Source of the DNA: Cylicocyclus nassatus
Lineage: Eukaryota; Nematoda; Chromadorea; Rhabditida; Strongylidae
Assembly (NCBI GenBank): GCA_958299035.1
Contig: CATQJL010000223.1
Coordinates: forward strand, 55,534,302 to 55,598,301
DNA length: 64,000 nucleotides
Direction of reading: 5' to 3'
Shown: positions 11,501 to 20,458 of the stretch, one piece after another
Position numbering within the stretch: the stretch's first letter is position 1
How the letters are laid out: each line of letters opens with the position of its first letter
Program-made: the position numbers and the translations under genes
The notes under the pieces: model-generated
Database searches by the model: none
Seen by the model: only the letters and a program-made list of their open reading frames with translations
Told to the model about the DNA's origin: nothing

Positions 11501-13582
11501 ACAGGAAGCATACGGTCAAATGGTGTAATGTTGGCTTTTCTGAGTGCACTTAGGATCAGAAAATGTCTTTTAATCAGATTCAAAACTATCTCAGCTAATC
11601 GGTTCTACCTATATGTTCTTCTACATGTCTCACAAATAGTGGACTGTTTTTTACCCTGAAAGGTTTTGCATGTCTGAGGACTAATATTCGATTTTGAACA
11701 AAAGTCATTGCTCGTACACAAGCATTTTTCGCGAATAGAGAAATCCTGCAAGAAAGTTCAAAATGTTCTCTACAGCTTTAGCTTGGAAGAGTGCAGAAAG
11801 GCTCTGAGTTTATTTAATTGCAGAACAAATTACGAAGATATAAATATTTCATTTTTGCTTTTTTTGGAAATGCTGATCTTATTCTTTGGATTCTCAAATA
11901 TTTGAAGAGAGGTCTTGTTCAATCCAGTAAAATGTATTTTGTAGAGACTGATTAGTGCCTTCTACGACACAAATTTGAGCTTGCATTTCTAGTGGTTCCT
12001 TCGTGGCGATGTCTAAAAAGTTAGCGCCGATAATTTTGACGCACCCCGTAACCCATGCTACTAGAAAGAGAGTCTTGTCCATATTTGAAATGGAATTTTC
12101 TTAATCATCTCTTTTCTATCATTTTCATCAGTCATTCTGGCTCTGTTTTGCCAAGTAGCCTCAAATAGACTTAAAAATTAATTTTTTTCAAGGGCCAAAC
12201 AAAGCTTACGATAACCTATATCCTAATGCGATTCTCTAAACATAGTGCTCTTCTTAAGGACAACGATCCTACTGCCAGAGACATTTTTTCATTATCTTCT
12301 TGCAATTAAAAAGTACTTTGTGACCGTACCATTTGAAAATAGAGATTTCCATATACATAGCTTCCTAAAAGACAACTTGTTAGAGGTTTTCTGGCTAATC
12401 AAAGATAATTGTTTCTGTTCAGTTGCATAACTGTGACTGACGACTGACCCTGAACAAACAGCGATAAACAACAAAAATTTATCGTTCCGATTAAACCATA
12501 ACATGCCTTCGAGAAAAAAGTCAAAAGAACATTCACATTTTTGGAGATTAGAAGCAGGAGTTTTATCGTCACATTATTAACAAAACGATTCTCAGCATTT
12601 GTTTAGTGATTCGAAACACATAACAGAAGAAGACTTTCCGGGTCAAATTCTGACCGGAAACCAACAAAAGCGCAATTGGCAAGAAATTTATTTATATTCG
12701 AGCATTTGGAATACATACTCAAATTTCTTACGAGGTACTACCTATTTTGAGACTATAAAAATGCAAATACTGTGCATATCCGATACTGCAAAAGTTATAT
12801 CAAAAATTAGAAAATAGTGATATTGATGACATTTAGGAACAAACTGTTAGATTTATGATAGGCTTGAATTTCAAGGAAAATGCATAGTATTTGCATTTTT
12901 ATAGGAGGAAGTTCAATTGAATGCTGAGCATTATTTACGTAATAAAGTTGAGATATAGATCTTATTTTTGATACTTAGCTTTTACTAGACATGGGATTTG
13001 GCTTTCAAATGCACATTCTAAAAAATGTGCGAGGGGGAGTTCTTGAAGAATAAAACGTACTTAATCAGCGGGCGATCTTTCAGAGATTGATCAAAAAGGA
13101 GTTTGCAAAGAACTTGGGTAAAGCATTGAGCAGAATTATGTAGAAGAGAGGACGAGCTAATTCTAACCTTTCTAGGAATTTGTGAGAAAGGATCGGAAAG
13201 GTATCAGGTTGCCTCACAAGTCTCTATATCTGACTTTACGCCGACATAAGTCAGTTCTCCTGCTATTTCCAGTGAGATACGGGTTACCGTTTGACAGATC
13301 AAAGCAAGTTCTACAAAATGGGTTTTGAAAGTTTGCAACAAGCTTGATCCGCTTTGAGTTCTAGCCCAGATTAAAAAATTTCCCAATTTTCAAAAGAAGG
13401 AAAATAATAGTATCTCCGTTCAAATCAACTCCACGAATTTCCTACTCGCTCACACATATACCCTTCCCCATCAGATATTCATATATGCACTTGCTGCATT
13501 TTTCTGATGGCTAGAACTCAAGAAAGATATGATGGGCTAAATTTTTAAACTTTGCTTGTAGCGGTTCTGTTCCTCGTAATTA

Positions 13583-14513
13583 TCTTATATATAAAGCTGA
13601 ATGTCTGTTTGTCTGTATGTCTGTATGTATGTCTGTACGTATGTTCCGAATAGAAAATTCCATTTCTGAACCGATCCGGACCAAACTTAGCACACATACA
13701 CTACGGGCCCCGGCGGGTGTCATAGGCTACTTTTCGTCATCGATCGATATCGATTTTATCGATTTTTATCGATTTTTTTGCTGAGTTCACCTACGGGCTG
13801 GGAGTTGGCACAGGGGGGTAATCGAGCATGGGGATTCCGAATACAATATTGGTTTTCAGGATTATCGATTACTTTTATCGATTTTATCGATTTTTTTGCA
13901 AAGTTTGAGCTAGGGGGCTGGGAGTTCGCACAGGGGGGTAATCGAGCATGCTGATCACTCCCAAGGGGGGTGATCAGCATGCTCGATTACAAACCTGTGC
14001 CAAATTCCAGCCCCCTAGCTCAAATTTTCAAAAAATCGATAAAATCGATAAAAGTAATGGACGATCTTGAAAACTAATATTGTATTCGTAATCTGCATGC
14101 TCGATTACCCCCCTGTGCAAACTCCCAGCCCCGCAGGTCAAACTTTACAAAAAAAATCGATAAAATCGATAAAAGTAATGGACGATCCTGAAAACTAATA
14201 TTGTGTTCGTAATCAGCATGCTCGATTACCCCCTGTGCAAAATCCCAGCCTCGCATGTCAAAATTTACAAAAAATCGATAAAATCAATAAAAGTAATCGA
14301 TAATTCTGAAAACTAATATTGTATTCGGAATCCCCATGCTCACTTCCCCCCTGTGCCAACTCCTAGCCCTGTAGGTGAACTCTGCAAAAAATCGATAAAA
14401 ATCGGTAAAATCGACATCGATCGATAACGAAAAGTGGACTGTGACACCCGCCGGCCGAAGTGTATGTGTGCCAAGTTTGGTCCGGATACGGCGGAGCCGG
14501 GTAAGCCAGCTAG
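13583..14513 (+). mobile_element. Non-autonomous Helitron
   Basis: It begins with TC (TCTTATATATAAAGCTGAATG) directly after an A at 13582 and ends ..GCCAGCTAG directly before a T at 14514, the A/T insertion and CTAG end expected of Helitrons. A short hairpin (CGGC-GGA-GCCG, ~14490-14500) lies about 10 nt before CTAG, also typical. Near the left end is a tandem GTCTGTATGT run, and near the right end a CCAAGTTTGGTCCGGAT segment mirrored at ~13674. No Rep/helicase frame is present, so it would need an enzyme from elsewhere. A decayed relative is at ~28905-29172. Confidence 0.72.
13745..14430. repeat. Iterated direct and inverted blocks inside the Helitron
   Basis: A ~118-bp unit (ATCGATAAAATCGATAAAAG, then AATATTGTRTTCGTAATC, then GCATGCTCGATTACCCCCCT) occurs about three times head-to-tail at ~14030-14400. 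Two copies in the opposite orientation lie at ~13745-13980, so the halves form a composite palindrome centred near 13970. ATCGAT motifs are very dense. The open frames across the block are by-products of the repeat. Confidence 0.75.
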
Positions 14514-14818
14514 TGTGATTATATAGCTTACCCACTTAGAAATTTGAGAAATATCAATTTGAAGTTCGAATATGAATTATGGGGAAACCTAATACTTCAA
14601 ACGATTTTTTCAATTTGTCTCAAACATTCCACAAAATTTGAAACACATAACAGAGCATACTGTACAAATTTATTGGCTTGTTCAAAGCACTTAAAAATAT
14701 TTTATAATTTCTGATGCAAAACTTATGCATCAACTTAATCCAAATTGAGCTCAAAAAATATTTACATAGACTGGAAAGACTGAACGGGAAATGGTTCCAA
14801 GTGCACAATAATGCATCA

Positions 14819-15080
14819 TGTGAAGGAAATATAGAATAGCTATGAGAAATAAAAGATATTTGTTAGAGTCGCGTAGGTTTGTGTTGTTAACGATTATTGT
14901 TTTATTGTAGATCATGCTGTACTTTGTACCCGCGCGGCTATAAAAGGCCGCCGGCTAGGTTGTTATTGTTCTTATTGTTATTGTTCTGTTCCGGCCTTGT
15001 CCGGATAAAGTTTTTTTATTTCTATTTCCTGCTCCACGCCAGACGCCCTCCGCATTAGCATCCCCAGCTGATGCGCTACA
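14819..15080 (+). repeat. 5' LTR of the Gypsy element
   Basis: 262 bp, starting TGTGAAGGAAATATAG and ending GATGCGCTACA. Compared with the 3' LTR it shows one A/G difference in the first 40 bp and two differences near the end (GCATTAGCATCCCC against GCATCAGCATCCCG). The U3 core promoter is the TATA box at 14939. The ~300 bp before it (14514-14814) are unremarkable AT-rich flank. Confidence 0.95.
14939..14946 (+). promoter_or_regulatory. TATA box in the 5' LTR
   Basis: TATAAAAG lies in a GC-rich setting (GCGCGGCTATAAAAGGCCG), is repeated in the 3' LTR (~21906) and is well placed to drive a genomic transcript starting in the LTR. Assignment is from sequence resemblance only. Confidence 0.7.
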
Positions 15081-15098
15081 TGGGGGCCGAACCCAAAC
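15081..15098 (+). other. Putative tRNA primer-binding site of the Gypsy element
   Basis: TGGGGGCCGAACCC starts directly after the LTR terminal CA. A TGG start (pairing with a tRNA CCA end) immediately after the LTR is the normal place for minus-strand priming. I cannot assign the tRNA without a search. The leader then runs to the gag start near 15352-15376 without a convincing long frame. Confidence 0.6.
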
Positions 15099-15351
15099 AA
15101 CCCAACTCCGCCGATAAGACCGCGTAAGCGGAAAAGGCGAGTATCCTGCCGACTGGCAGTGTATGTTCCTAGCTGAGGCGGCATAGGCCACTCATCCTGG
15201 GATCGAGATTTCGGTATACCAGCCCCGCTGCGTGTATCGATATCGAACATCTCGGATCAAAAGGTACATACGTTGCAGCGGCACCCACAGACCCCCCTCT
15301 CCTTGTGACTCGCGTTGTCGTGATTGGAAAACAACGTGAAAAGCAATTAAG

Positions 15352-16914
15352 TTGATTGATTGCAGTATATTCGCAATGGAGAGCGTCAATATGGAACAAA
15401 TTGACTTCGACAAGCTCAACCTAGAAGAGCTGCCCACTGAGCAACTTACGACCATGCAGAAAACGCTGCAGCAACTCGTAGCGGCGGTACAGGAGATCTC
15501 TAAAAACGGGACCGCACAGGTAAAGCTCTCAGTTACAAAGCTCAGAGCAAAAGTAGAAGCGCTGCAGGCAATTCCATCCGCGCTCAAAAACCAGAACGAA
15601 CTAACCCGCGCGCAAGCGAGGACCAGCGAAAATCTTGTAACCCTCGCAAGTAATTGCATTGAAACTGAATGTGAGGAGATAAGCAGCGAACTCAAAAACC
15701 TAGAAGGCGTAGAAGAACTTCTGCAAAAGCAAGACAGGCTCCTATGCAAAGCGCTACGTCTCACTATCAGCTGCGCGCGAGCAACTAACAAACTCGTAGA
15801 CGAGTCTGTGGAAAACATAGAGATCCGACCAATGAATTCAACAAAGGTAGTTCGGGGTCCCACGCAGTCCACGTCAAGAGTTTCAGAAGAAGGTCATCCT
15901 CACACGGAGGAAAGTGATGAGCACATGTACGCTGAATTTGATCCCATAGCCGCAGCCTTAGGCAAGTTGCGAGAAGTGTCAAACAGCAATAACGATCAAG
16001 ATGCTCATCAATTTCAGCCCGCAGGGACGAATTCGCCGACGGCGCCACATCCGAACCTGTCGAGAGCCAACCAACTACCAGGTAGGCTAACTCAAGATTC
16101 TCAAACAAGCATAGCCCAAATGTTTGCTGCGATGGCTTTGCCGGAAGTAGAAGTCTTTAGAGACCCACAGGGAAAACAGATAGACGAGTTCATTTTGAGG
16201 TTCCGAATGAAATATAGCGGTCTAGGGTTGCATGATGACATGCTCCTTCACCTTTTTCTCTCAAAGCTGGGGGGATATCCCAAGGCCGTAGCAGAGGCAC
16301 TGCCAAGACGGTTGAAGGAGGGCACTTTGGAAAATTTCATAGAAGCACTGCGGAACGAATTCAAAGTGCATGACTCTGCCGACCAAATGAAGGCCTACAT
16401 GCAGCTGAAGAGGTTAAGAATGAGCAAAGACATTACCTCCTACTGCCTCGAGCTTGAGAGGCTGACGCAGAGAGCCTATCCCGATGCGACAGATAGGGAA
16501 CTCTCACGAACAAGAGCCGGAGAACTAGTCTCCCAGCTAACGAAATGGCCGGAGTATTTGCAATTGTTCACGGCCATGGAGTCTGCTCCTAAGGAGTGTG
16601 CATATGAGCTGGTCAAGGCCATGGCACAAAGGTGTGAGCGCTGCAAGGACGTTGCAAACGCGATGAGACAGATCACGGAAGAACCTCCGAAGACGAGTAT
16701 TGGGGGAAAGCCAACGGGGAGTAGGAACAGACCACAAGCTACAAGAATTGTCGGTCAGGAAGATGTTCCAGCAACAGCGGCTTCCCAGAAAAAACAACCA
16801 CGTTGCTACAACTGTAACGAAGTAGGACATTACAGCCGTAATTGCAGAAAACCAAAAAGAAATGAACTCGATGTCGATGCACCGAAGATTCTCACAACTT
16901 CACTGAACAAATGA
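15352..16914 (+). CDS. gag: Gag (capsid/nucleocapsid) of the Gypsy element
   Basis: A 520-residue open frame; the more likely start is the ATG at 15376 (MESVNMEQIDF). The N-terminal third is rich in Leu, Glu and Lys and predicted helical/coiled-coil. The middle (~residues 255-430) looks like a retrotransposon capsid, including the conserved-style stretch FILRFRMKYSGLGLHDDMLL. A single CCHC zinc knuckle, CYNCNEVGHYSRNC, is at residues 485-498, followed by a basic tail. It should assemble particles and bind element RNA. It ends at a UGA that is in frame with pol. The frame is intact, in contrast to pol. Confidence 0.9.
   Translation: MIDCSIFAMESVNMEQIDFDKLNLEELPTEQLTTMQKTLQQLVAAVQEISKNGTAQVKLSVTKLRAKVEALQAIPSALKNQNELTRAQARTSENLVTLASNCIETECEEISSELKNLEGVEELLQKQDRLLCKALRLTISCARATNKLVDESVENIEIRPMNSTKVVRGPTQSTSRVSEEGHPHTEESDEHMYAEFDPIAAALGKLREVSNSNNDQDAHQFQPAGTNSPTAPHPNLSRANQLPGRLTQDSQTSIAQMFAAMALPEVEVFRDPQGKQIDEFILRFRMKYSGLGLHDDMLLHLFLSKLGGYPKAVAEALPRRLKEGTLENFIEALRNEFKVHDSADQMKAYMQLKRLRMSKDITSYCLELERLTQRAYPDATDRELSRTRAGELVSQLTKWPEYLQLFTAMESAPKECAYELVKAMAQRCERCKDVANAMRQITEEPPKTSIGGKPTGSRNRPQATRIVGQEDVPATAASQKKQPRCYNCNEVGHYSRNCRKPKRNELDVDAPKILTTSLNK
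16912..16914 (+). promoter_or_regulatory. In-frame UGA separating gag and pol
   Basis: Gag (from 15352) and the protease frame (from 16927) are in the same phase, and the only stop between them is this UGA, followed by ATTTGTGGCACAATGGG. Gag-Pol could therefore be made by stop read-through, or pol could restart at the ATG at 16927, 12 nt downstream. Most Gypsy elements use a frameshift or a single fused frame, so this arrangement is worth noting. It could also be a simple nonsense mutation in an originally fused frame. Confidence 0.55.
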
Positions 16915-16926
16915 ATTTGTGGCACA

Positions 16927-17901
16927 ATGGGTACACCAGAAAACGTAACTGAGCTAGTAGGGGAGCAGATGGTTACTAATGTCCATCTGCTAGGTCTATC
17001 GCGGAAAGCACTGATAGACACGGGATCCCAAGTAAGCATTATACCTCTGCAGATGCTAGTGACCAGCCGAGCCAGCGGATATGACTTGGATGCCAATGCT
17101 GAGGAGGTAGCGATAGACCACCTAGCTCCAGTATACGATGCTTCGGGCAACCGAATGAGATTCAAGGGGGCAGTCAAGCTCACGATTGAGCTGGAGAACG
17201 GTGTGAAGCAGAAAATATCGATGTTCGTGATGGCAGGAGCGGATGGCATGATTGTGCTTGGTAAAAACGCCCTGTCAAAGCTCGGATTCTCCTTAACCAA
17301 CAATAAGAGCGCTTCGAAAAACGACGGTACTGAAGCGAAAGTACCCAAATCTGAGGAGAAGCCGAAAAGAAGAAGAGGGAAACAGCAACAGGAAGTCGTC
17401 ACCAGTATGGAACGAGTGTACGTCGGACCAGGTGAGACTAAGGTGTTGCCTGTTACCCGAAAAGGCAGACCAAAAGAAGGGATTTTTTGGTCAAAGTATG
17501 GAATGGTTCCCGATATGGTTTGGGACAAGGATAGTACTTCATTAAACGTTCCGGTGACTAATGGCTTGTCAGGAGCCAAGCTTTTCCGACAAGGGGAAGA
17601 GATTGGAACGTTCGAACCTATGGAGGTAGTGGAACAGCAACCTCTCAGCTATCAAGGCAACATGCTGGAGAGGACTGCTTCTGAAACGCAGAATAGAGAA
17701 GAGCGCCTAATGAAGCTGCTGGAGAAGAGCAAGTTGAGCGGCAACCTCGAGGATGACATCCGAAGTCTGGTAAAACGCCACGCAGAAGGGTTTGCGGTCA
17801 CCGACCAGGAGCTCTCTCAGACAAACCTTGTGGAGCATGACATCGAGACAGGAGATGCGTCGCCCATAAGGCAGAATGGAACTGAGGCGTATTTTGAATG
17901 A
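16927..17901 (+). CDS. pol: Pol part 1: aspartic protease and linker
   Basis: 324 residues. The retropepsin active-site triad is ALIDTGSQVSIIP, with DTG at residues 31-33 (17017-17025). IVLGKNALSKLG further on matches the second conserved retropepsin region. The remainder is a linker with a Lys/Arg-rich segment (KPKRRRGKQQQ). The last residues leave the pol phase, and the continuation is in the +1 frame from 17876, so an indel lies near 17870-17900. The protease would mature Gag and Pol. Confidence 0.88.
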   Translation: MGTPENVTELVGEQMVTNVHLLGLSRKALIDTGSQVSIIPLQMLVTSRASGYDLDANAEEVAIDHLAPVYDASGNRMRFKGAVKLTIELENGVKQKISMFVMAGADGMIVLGKNALSKLGFSLTNNKSASKNDGTEAKVPKSEEKPKRRRGKQQQEVVTSMERVYVGPGETKVLPVTRKGRPKEGIFWSKYGMVPDMVWDKDSTSLNVPVTNGLSGAKLFRQGEEIGTFEPMEVVEQQPLSYQGNMLERTASETQNREERLMKLLEKSKLSGNLEDDIRSLVKRHAEGFAVTDQELSQTNLVEHDIETGDASPIRQNGTEAYFE

Positions 17902-18244
17902 TTTGCAGGCAAGAAAGGTAATCGAGCCGAGCAGATCGAGCTGGGCCTCACCCATTGTATTGGTTCGGAAGAAAGATGGGTCTTTAAGGCTATGTGTGGA
18001 CTATCGAAAGGTGAATAAAGTCACTAGAGTAGATAGCTATCCATTACCTTCCATCGACTCAATTCTGCAGAGCCTGAAAGGAAAGGCGTTCTTTTCAACC
18101 CTTGATTTGGCGTCTGGATACTGGCAGATAAGTTTGTCGGAAGATGCGAAACAGAAGTCTGCCTTCGTTACTACCGAAGGGTTGTTTCAGTTTCGAGTAC
18201 TACCGTTCGGGCTATCAGCTTCTCCTCAGTGTTCCAGCGGTTGA
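17876..18244 (+). CDS. pol: Pol part 2: reverse transcriptase fingers and palm start
   Basis: 122 residues with classic Gypsy RT motifs: VLVRKKDGSLRLCVDYRKVN (fingers) and STLDLASGYWQISL, whose first Asp is the first catalytic carboxylate (motif A). FRVLPFGLSASP is motif B. The frame breaks immediately after motif B (~18230) and resumes in another phase at 18229. The gene is therefore split here by an indel. Confidence 0.88.
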   Translation: MELRRILNDLQARKVIEPSRSSWASPIVLVRKKDGSLRLCVDYRKVNKVTRVDSYPLPSIDSILQSLKGKAFFSTLDLASGYWQISLSEDAKQKSAFVTTEGLFQFRVLPFGLSASPQCSSG

Positions 18245-19599
18245 TGCACAACGTACTGGGTACGTTGTTAGAAGGCGAAGAAGTATTTTGTTATCTTGAC
18301 GACATTATTATTGCGACGGATTCAGCCGCGAGACACGTATGTGTGCTCGAGGAGGTCTTTCGAAAGTTGGGGACCGCCGGGCTTAGGCTGAATCCGCGAA
18401 AGTGCGTTCTTTTCGAAAGAAGAGTGGGATTCCTAGGCCATGTAATTGACCAAGACGGTCTACATATGGATCCAGCTAAGATAGAAGCCATATTAGCGTA
18501 CCCACTTCCAAAGTCGCGTTCAGACCTGCGAACGTTTCTGGGAATGTGCTCCTATTACAGAAAGTTCGTTTTGGGCTTCGCGAAGATAGCGGGCCCGCTA
18601 CATGAGCTTACTTCAGAGAAGAAGAAGTTCGAATGGACGGAAGGGAGAAAGGCAAGCTTTCAGCGGCTAAAGAGGGTGATCACCGAAGCTCCGGTGCTCG
18701 CTCAACCCGATGTAGAGGCCGCGAGGAAAGGAACAAGGCCTTTCAAGATCCACACTGATGCCAGCTTCCAAGGCTTAGGAGCGGTGCTCAGCCAGGAAGG
18801 AGAGGATGGACTGCTGCATCCAATCTTCTTCGCTTCCAAGGGCTTGTCCAGCTGCGAAAGAAGGTACCATATAACCGACCTAGAGGCCTTGGCAGTGGTC
18901 TTTGCTTTAAGGAAGTTCCACATGTTTGTCTATGGACTGCCAGTAGAAGTATACACGGATCACCAGCCGTTGACCGCGATCTTCAAACGTACAAATGTGT
19001 CAGATCGAGTCCTTCGGTGGGCACTCGAACTGCAGAAGTACAACTTGAAGATTGTATACCTGAAAGGGGCCGCAAATCGAGTCGCGGATGCGCTAAGTCG
19101 GGGGGCAACCACTGAGGAAGATGTGTGCGCATGTAACGACTCTATGCAAAATGCGCTTATAGTGGCGTCCATGTCTGAGGACACGGAATGGATGAAGGAA
19201 CTTCGGGAGATATCACCCTATCGGAAGATTATAGAAAGACTGGAAAAGGACGAAGTGGATGGAAAAGTGGAATTTCCGGGATCATCGCTGAGGTACAAAG
19301 TAGCGGATTTTATCATAAGTGGAGATCACCTTATGCTGGTGGATAAAGATCGCTTGCGGAAGGTGGTACCACCCTCCCAGAGAAAGAAACTCTTTGAAGA
19401 TGCACATTACGGAGTGTTAGCGGGACACTTCGGAGCCAAGAAGATGTGGCGGGAGCTATCTAAGAGATTTTTCTGGGAATCTATGAGAAGGGACATCTGG
19501 CGCTGGGCAGAAGAGTGCCGAGAATGCTTGTGTCAAACCCTCAGCAAGCAATGGTCCCACCACTACGTCCAATTGTCACCACTAGGCCATTTGAGGTAG
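18229..19599 (+). CDS. pol: Pol part 3: RT palm, RNase H and integrase zinc domain
   Basis: 456 residues. YLDD (18292-18303) is the RT catalytic box. It is followed by the thumb/connection (FLGHVIDQDGLH, LRTFLGMCSYYRKFV) and a complete RNase H with FKIHTDASFQGLGAVLSQ, the DLEALAVV glutamate region, VYTDHQPLTAIF and RVADALSRG. The C-terminal part holds the integrase zinc-binding module (HYGVLAGHFG ... CRECL). The frame shifts again at ~19540, where the continuing zinc motif passes into the frame starting 19515. Confidence 0.9.
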   Translation: MFQRLMHNVLGTLLEGEEVFCYLDDIIIATDSAARHVCVLEEVFRKLGTAGLRLNPRKCVLFERRVGFLGHVIDQDGLHMDPAKIEAILAYPLPKSRSDLRTFLGMCSYYRKFVLGFAKIAGPLHELTSEKKKFEWTEGRKASFQRLKRVITEAPVLAQPDVEAARKGTRPFKIHTDASFQGLGAVLSQEGEDGLLHPIFFASKGLSSCERRYHITDLEALAVVFALRKFHMFVYGLPVEVYTDHQPLTAIFKRTNVSDRVLRWALELQKYNLKIVYLKGAANRVADALSRGATTEEDVCACNDSMQNALIVASMSEDTEWMKELREISPYRKIIERLEKDEVDGKVEFPGSSLRYKVADFIISGDHLMLVDKDRLRKVVPPSQRKKLFEDAHYGVLAGHFGAKKMWRELSKRFFWESMRRDIWRWAEECRECLCQTLSKQWSHHYVQLSPLGHLR

Positions 19600-20258
19600 T
19601 GGGTATAGACATTTTGGAAATGGGTATCACCACGGAAGGGAACCGCTACATCCTAACCGTAGTCGACCATTTCTCAAAGTTCGCTGGTGCCTACGCTGTC
19701 CCATCCAAAGCTGCACCAGTGGTAGCGCGAGTGTTTTTTGAACGATGGGTGGCAGAGGGTGGACGCCAGCCCAAGTGTCTCCTCTCAGATCAAGGAGGGG
19801 AGTTCGAAAACAAGCTAATGGAAGAGCTACAGAAGCTGATGGGGTTCAACCAGATCTTCACGAAAGGGTATAATCCTCGTGAAAACGGCCTCACTGAAAG
19901 GTTTAATCAGACCATCATCTCGATGTTGAGGAAAAAGGTCTCCGTCGCAGCGGAATGGGATAAAATCTTACCCGCCTGTGTGTTTGCGTACAATACCACA
20001 GTGCATGAGTCCACTGGAGAGTCCCCATTTTTCCTGTTGCACGGTTTCGACGAGCATGTCCCGTGGGATTTGGAACCTGAAGCCCGCAGATACGCAGTGG
20101 ACATAGATAGCTATGCCCAAGAGGTGGCTGTAGGGACGCAAGTTGCGCGCGAATACGCCCGCATGGTAAACGATAAGATGCGAGAGCGTATGAAAGCATC
20201 ATACGACCGTGAGAAGGGAGTAGAGAGTTGTCCTGCACCCCCCCCCCCCCCAAGGTAG
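19515..20258 (+). CDS. pol: Pol part 4: integrase catalytic core
   Basis: 247 residues. The D,D(35)E triad is complete: Asp in VGIDILEM (19608-19610), Asp in LLSDQGGEF (19788-19790) and Glu in GLTERFNQ (19896-19898), with 59 and 35 residues between. The core inserts element cDNA into the host genome. The frame is lost in a C13-type homopolymer (~20237-20251), after which the proper continuation (GDRVYMQ, then WEGPYRVIE) lies in other phases. Confidence 0.92.
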   Translation: MPRMLVSNPQQAMVPPLRPIVTTRPFEVVGIDILEMGITTEGNRYILTVVDHFSKFAGAYAVPSKAAPVVARVFFERWVAEGGRQPKCLLSDQGGEFENKLMEELQKLMGFNQIFTKGYNPRENGLTERFNQTIISMLRKKVSVAAEWDKILPACVFAYNTTVHESTGESPFFLLHGFDEHVPWDLEPEARRYAVDIDSYAQEVAVGTQVAREYARMVNDKMRERMKASYDREKGVESCPAPPPPPR

Positions 20259-20458
20259 GCGACCGCGTCTACATGCAAATCCCCAGCGAGACAGTCTTCA
20301 AACCATCCCAAATTAGCGAGTCCCTGGGAAGGACCCTATCGGGTTATAGAGGCCAGTGAGAATAGTGCCCTAATTACACTGATCAACCAAGATAAGGAAC
20401 CAGTAAGGGTACCTTTGACTTACTTAGGAAGCTACCCCGGGGTATCTCCGACGAGCCA
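20255..20458 (+). pseudogene. pol: Pol part 5: integrase C-terminal GPY/F module, frame-broken
   Basis: GDRVYMQIPSE reads in one phase from ~20255 and WEGPYRVIE (20325-20351), the GPY/F signature of Gypsy integrases, in another. VPFDLLRKLPRG reads in a third phase that is continuous with the 443-residue frame downstream. At least two indels therefore lie in 150 bp. The continuity shows that the downstream domain was once the C-terminal end of Pol, not a separate gene. Confidence 0.75.

Larger units (their letters stand above)
6082..13582. other. 7.5 kb without a recognisable gene
   Basis: Only short unrelated open frames occur here, none with a recognisable domain. Local items are a C run at ~7637-7647, a G run at ~8640-8652, a hairpin at 8469-8511 and one possible membrane-anchored frame on the minus strand (7039-7371). 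The stretch at ~13290-13520 resembles, in diverged form, the interior of the MITE at 49269-49656. Exons of a long spliced host gene could be hidden here; I cannot demonstrate any. Confidence 0.5.

Noticed and set aside
14030..14400. Regular repeats as a CRISPR array
   Set aside because: Units are ~118 bp with no spacer structure, in eukaryotic Helitron DNA.
13756..14535. Three open frames across the Helitron
   Set aside because: They come from repeated units read through; no Rep or helicase motif.
15192..15872. 226-codon minus-strand frame overlapping gag
   Set aside because: It is the antisense shadow of gag; no family features, and gag on the plus strand has clear capsid-like and zinc-knuckle motifs.
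16830..17579. 249-codon minus-strand frame
   Set aside because: Antisense of the protease region, which carries the DTG motif on the plus strand.
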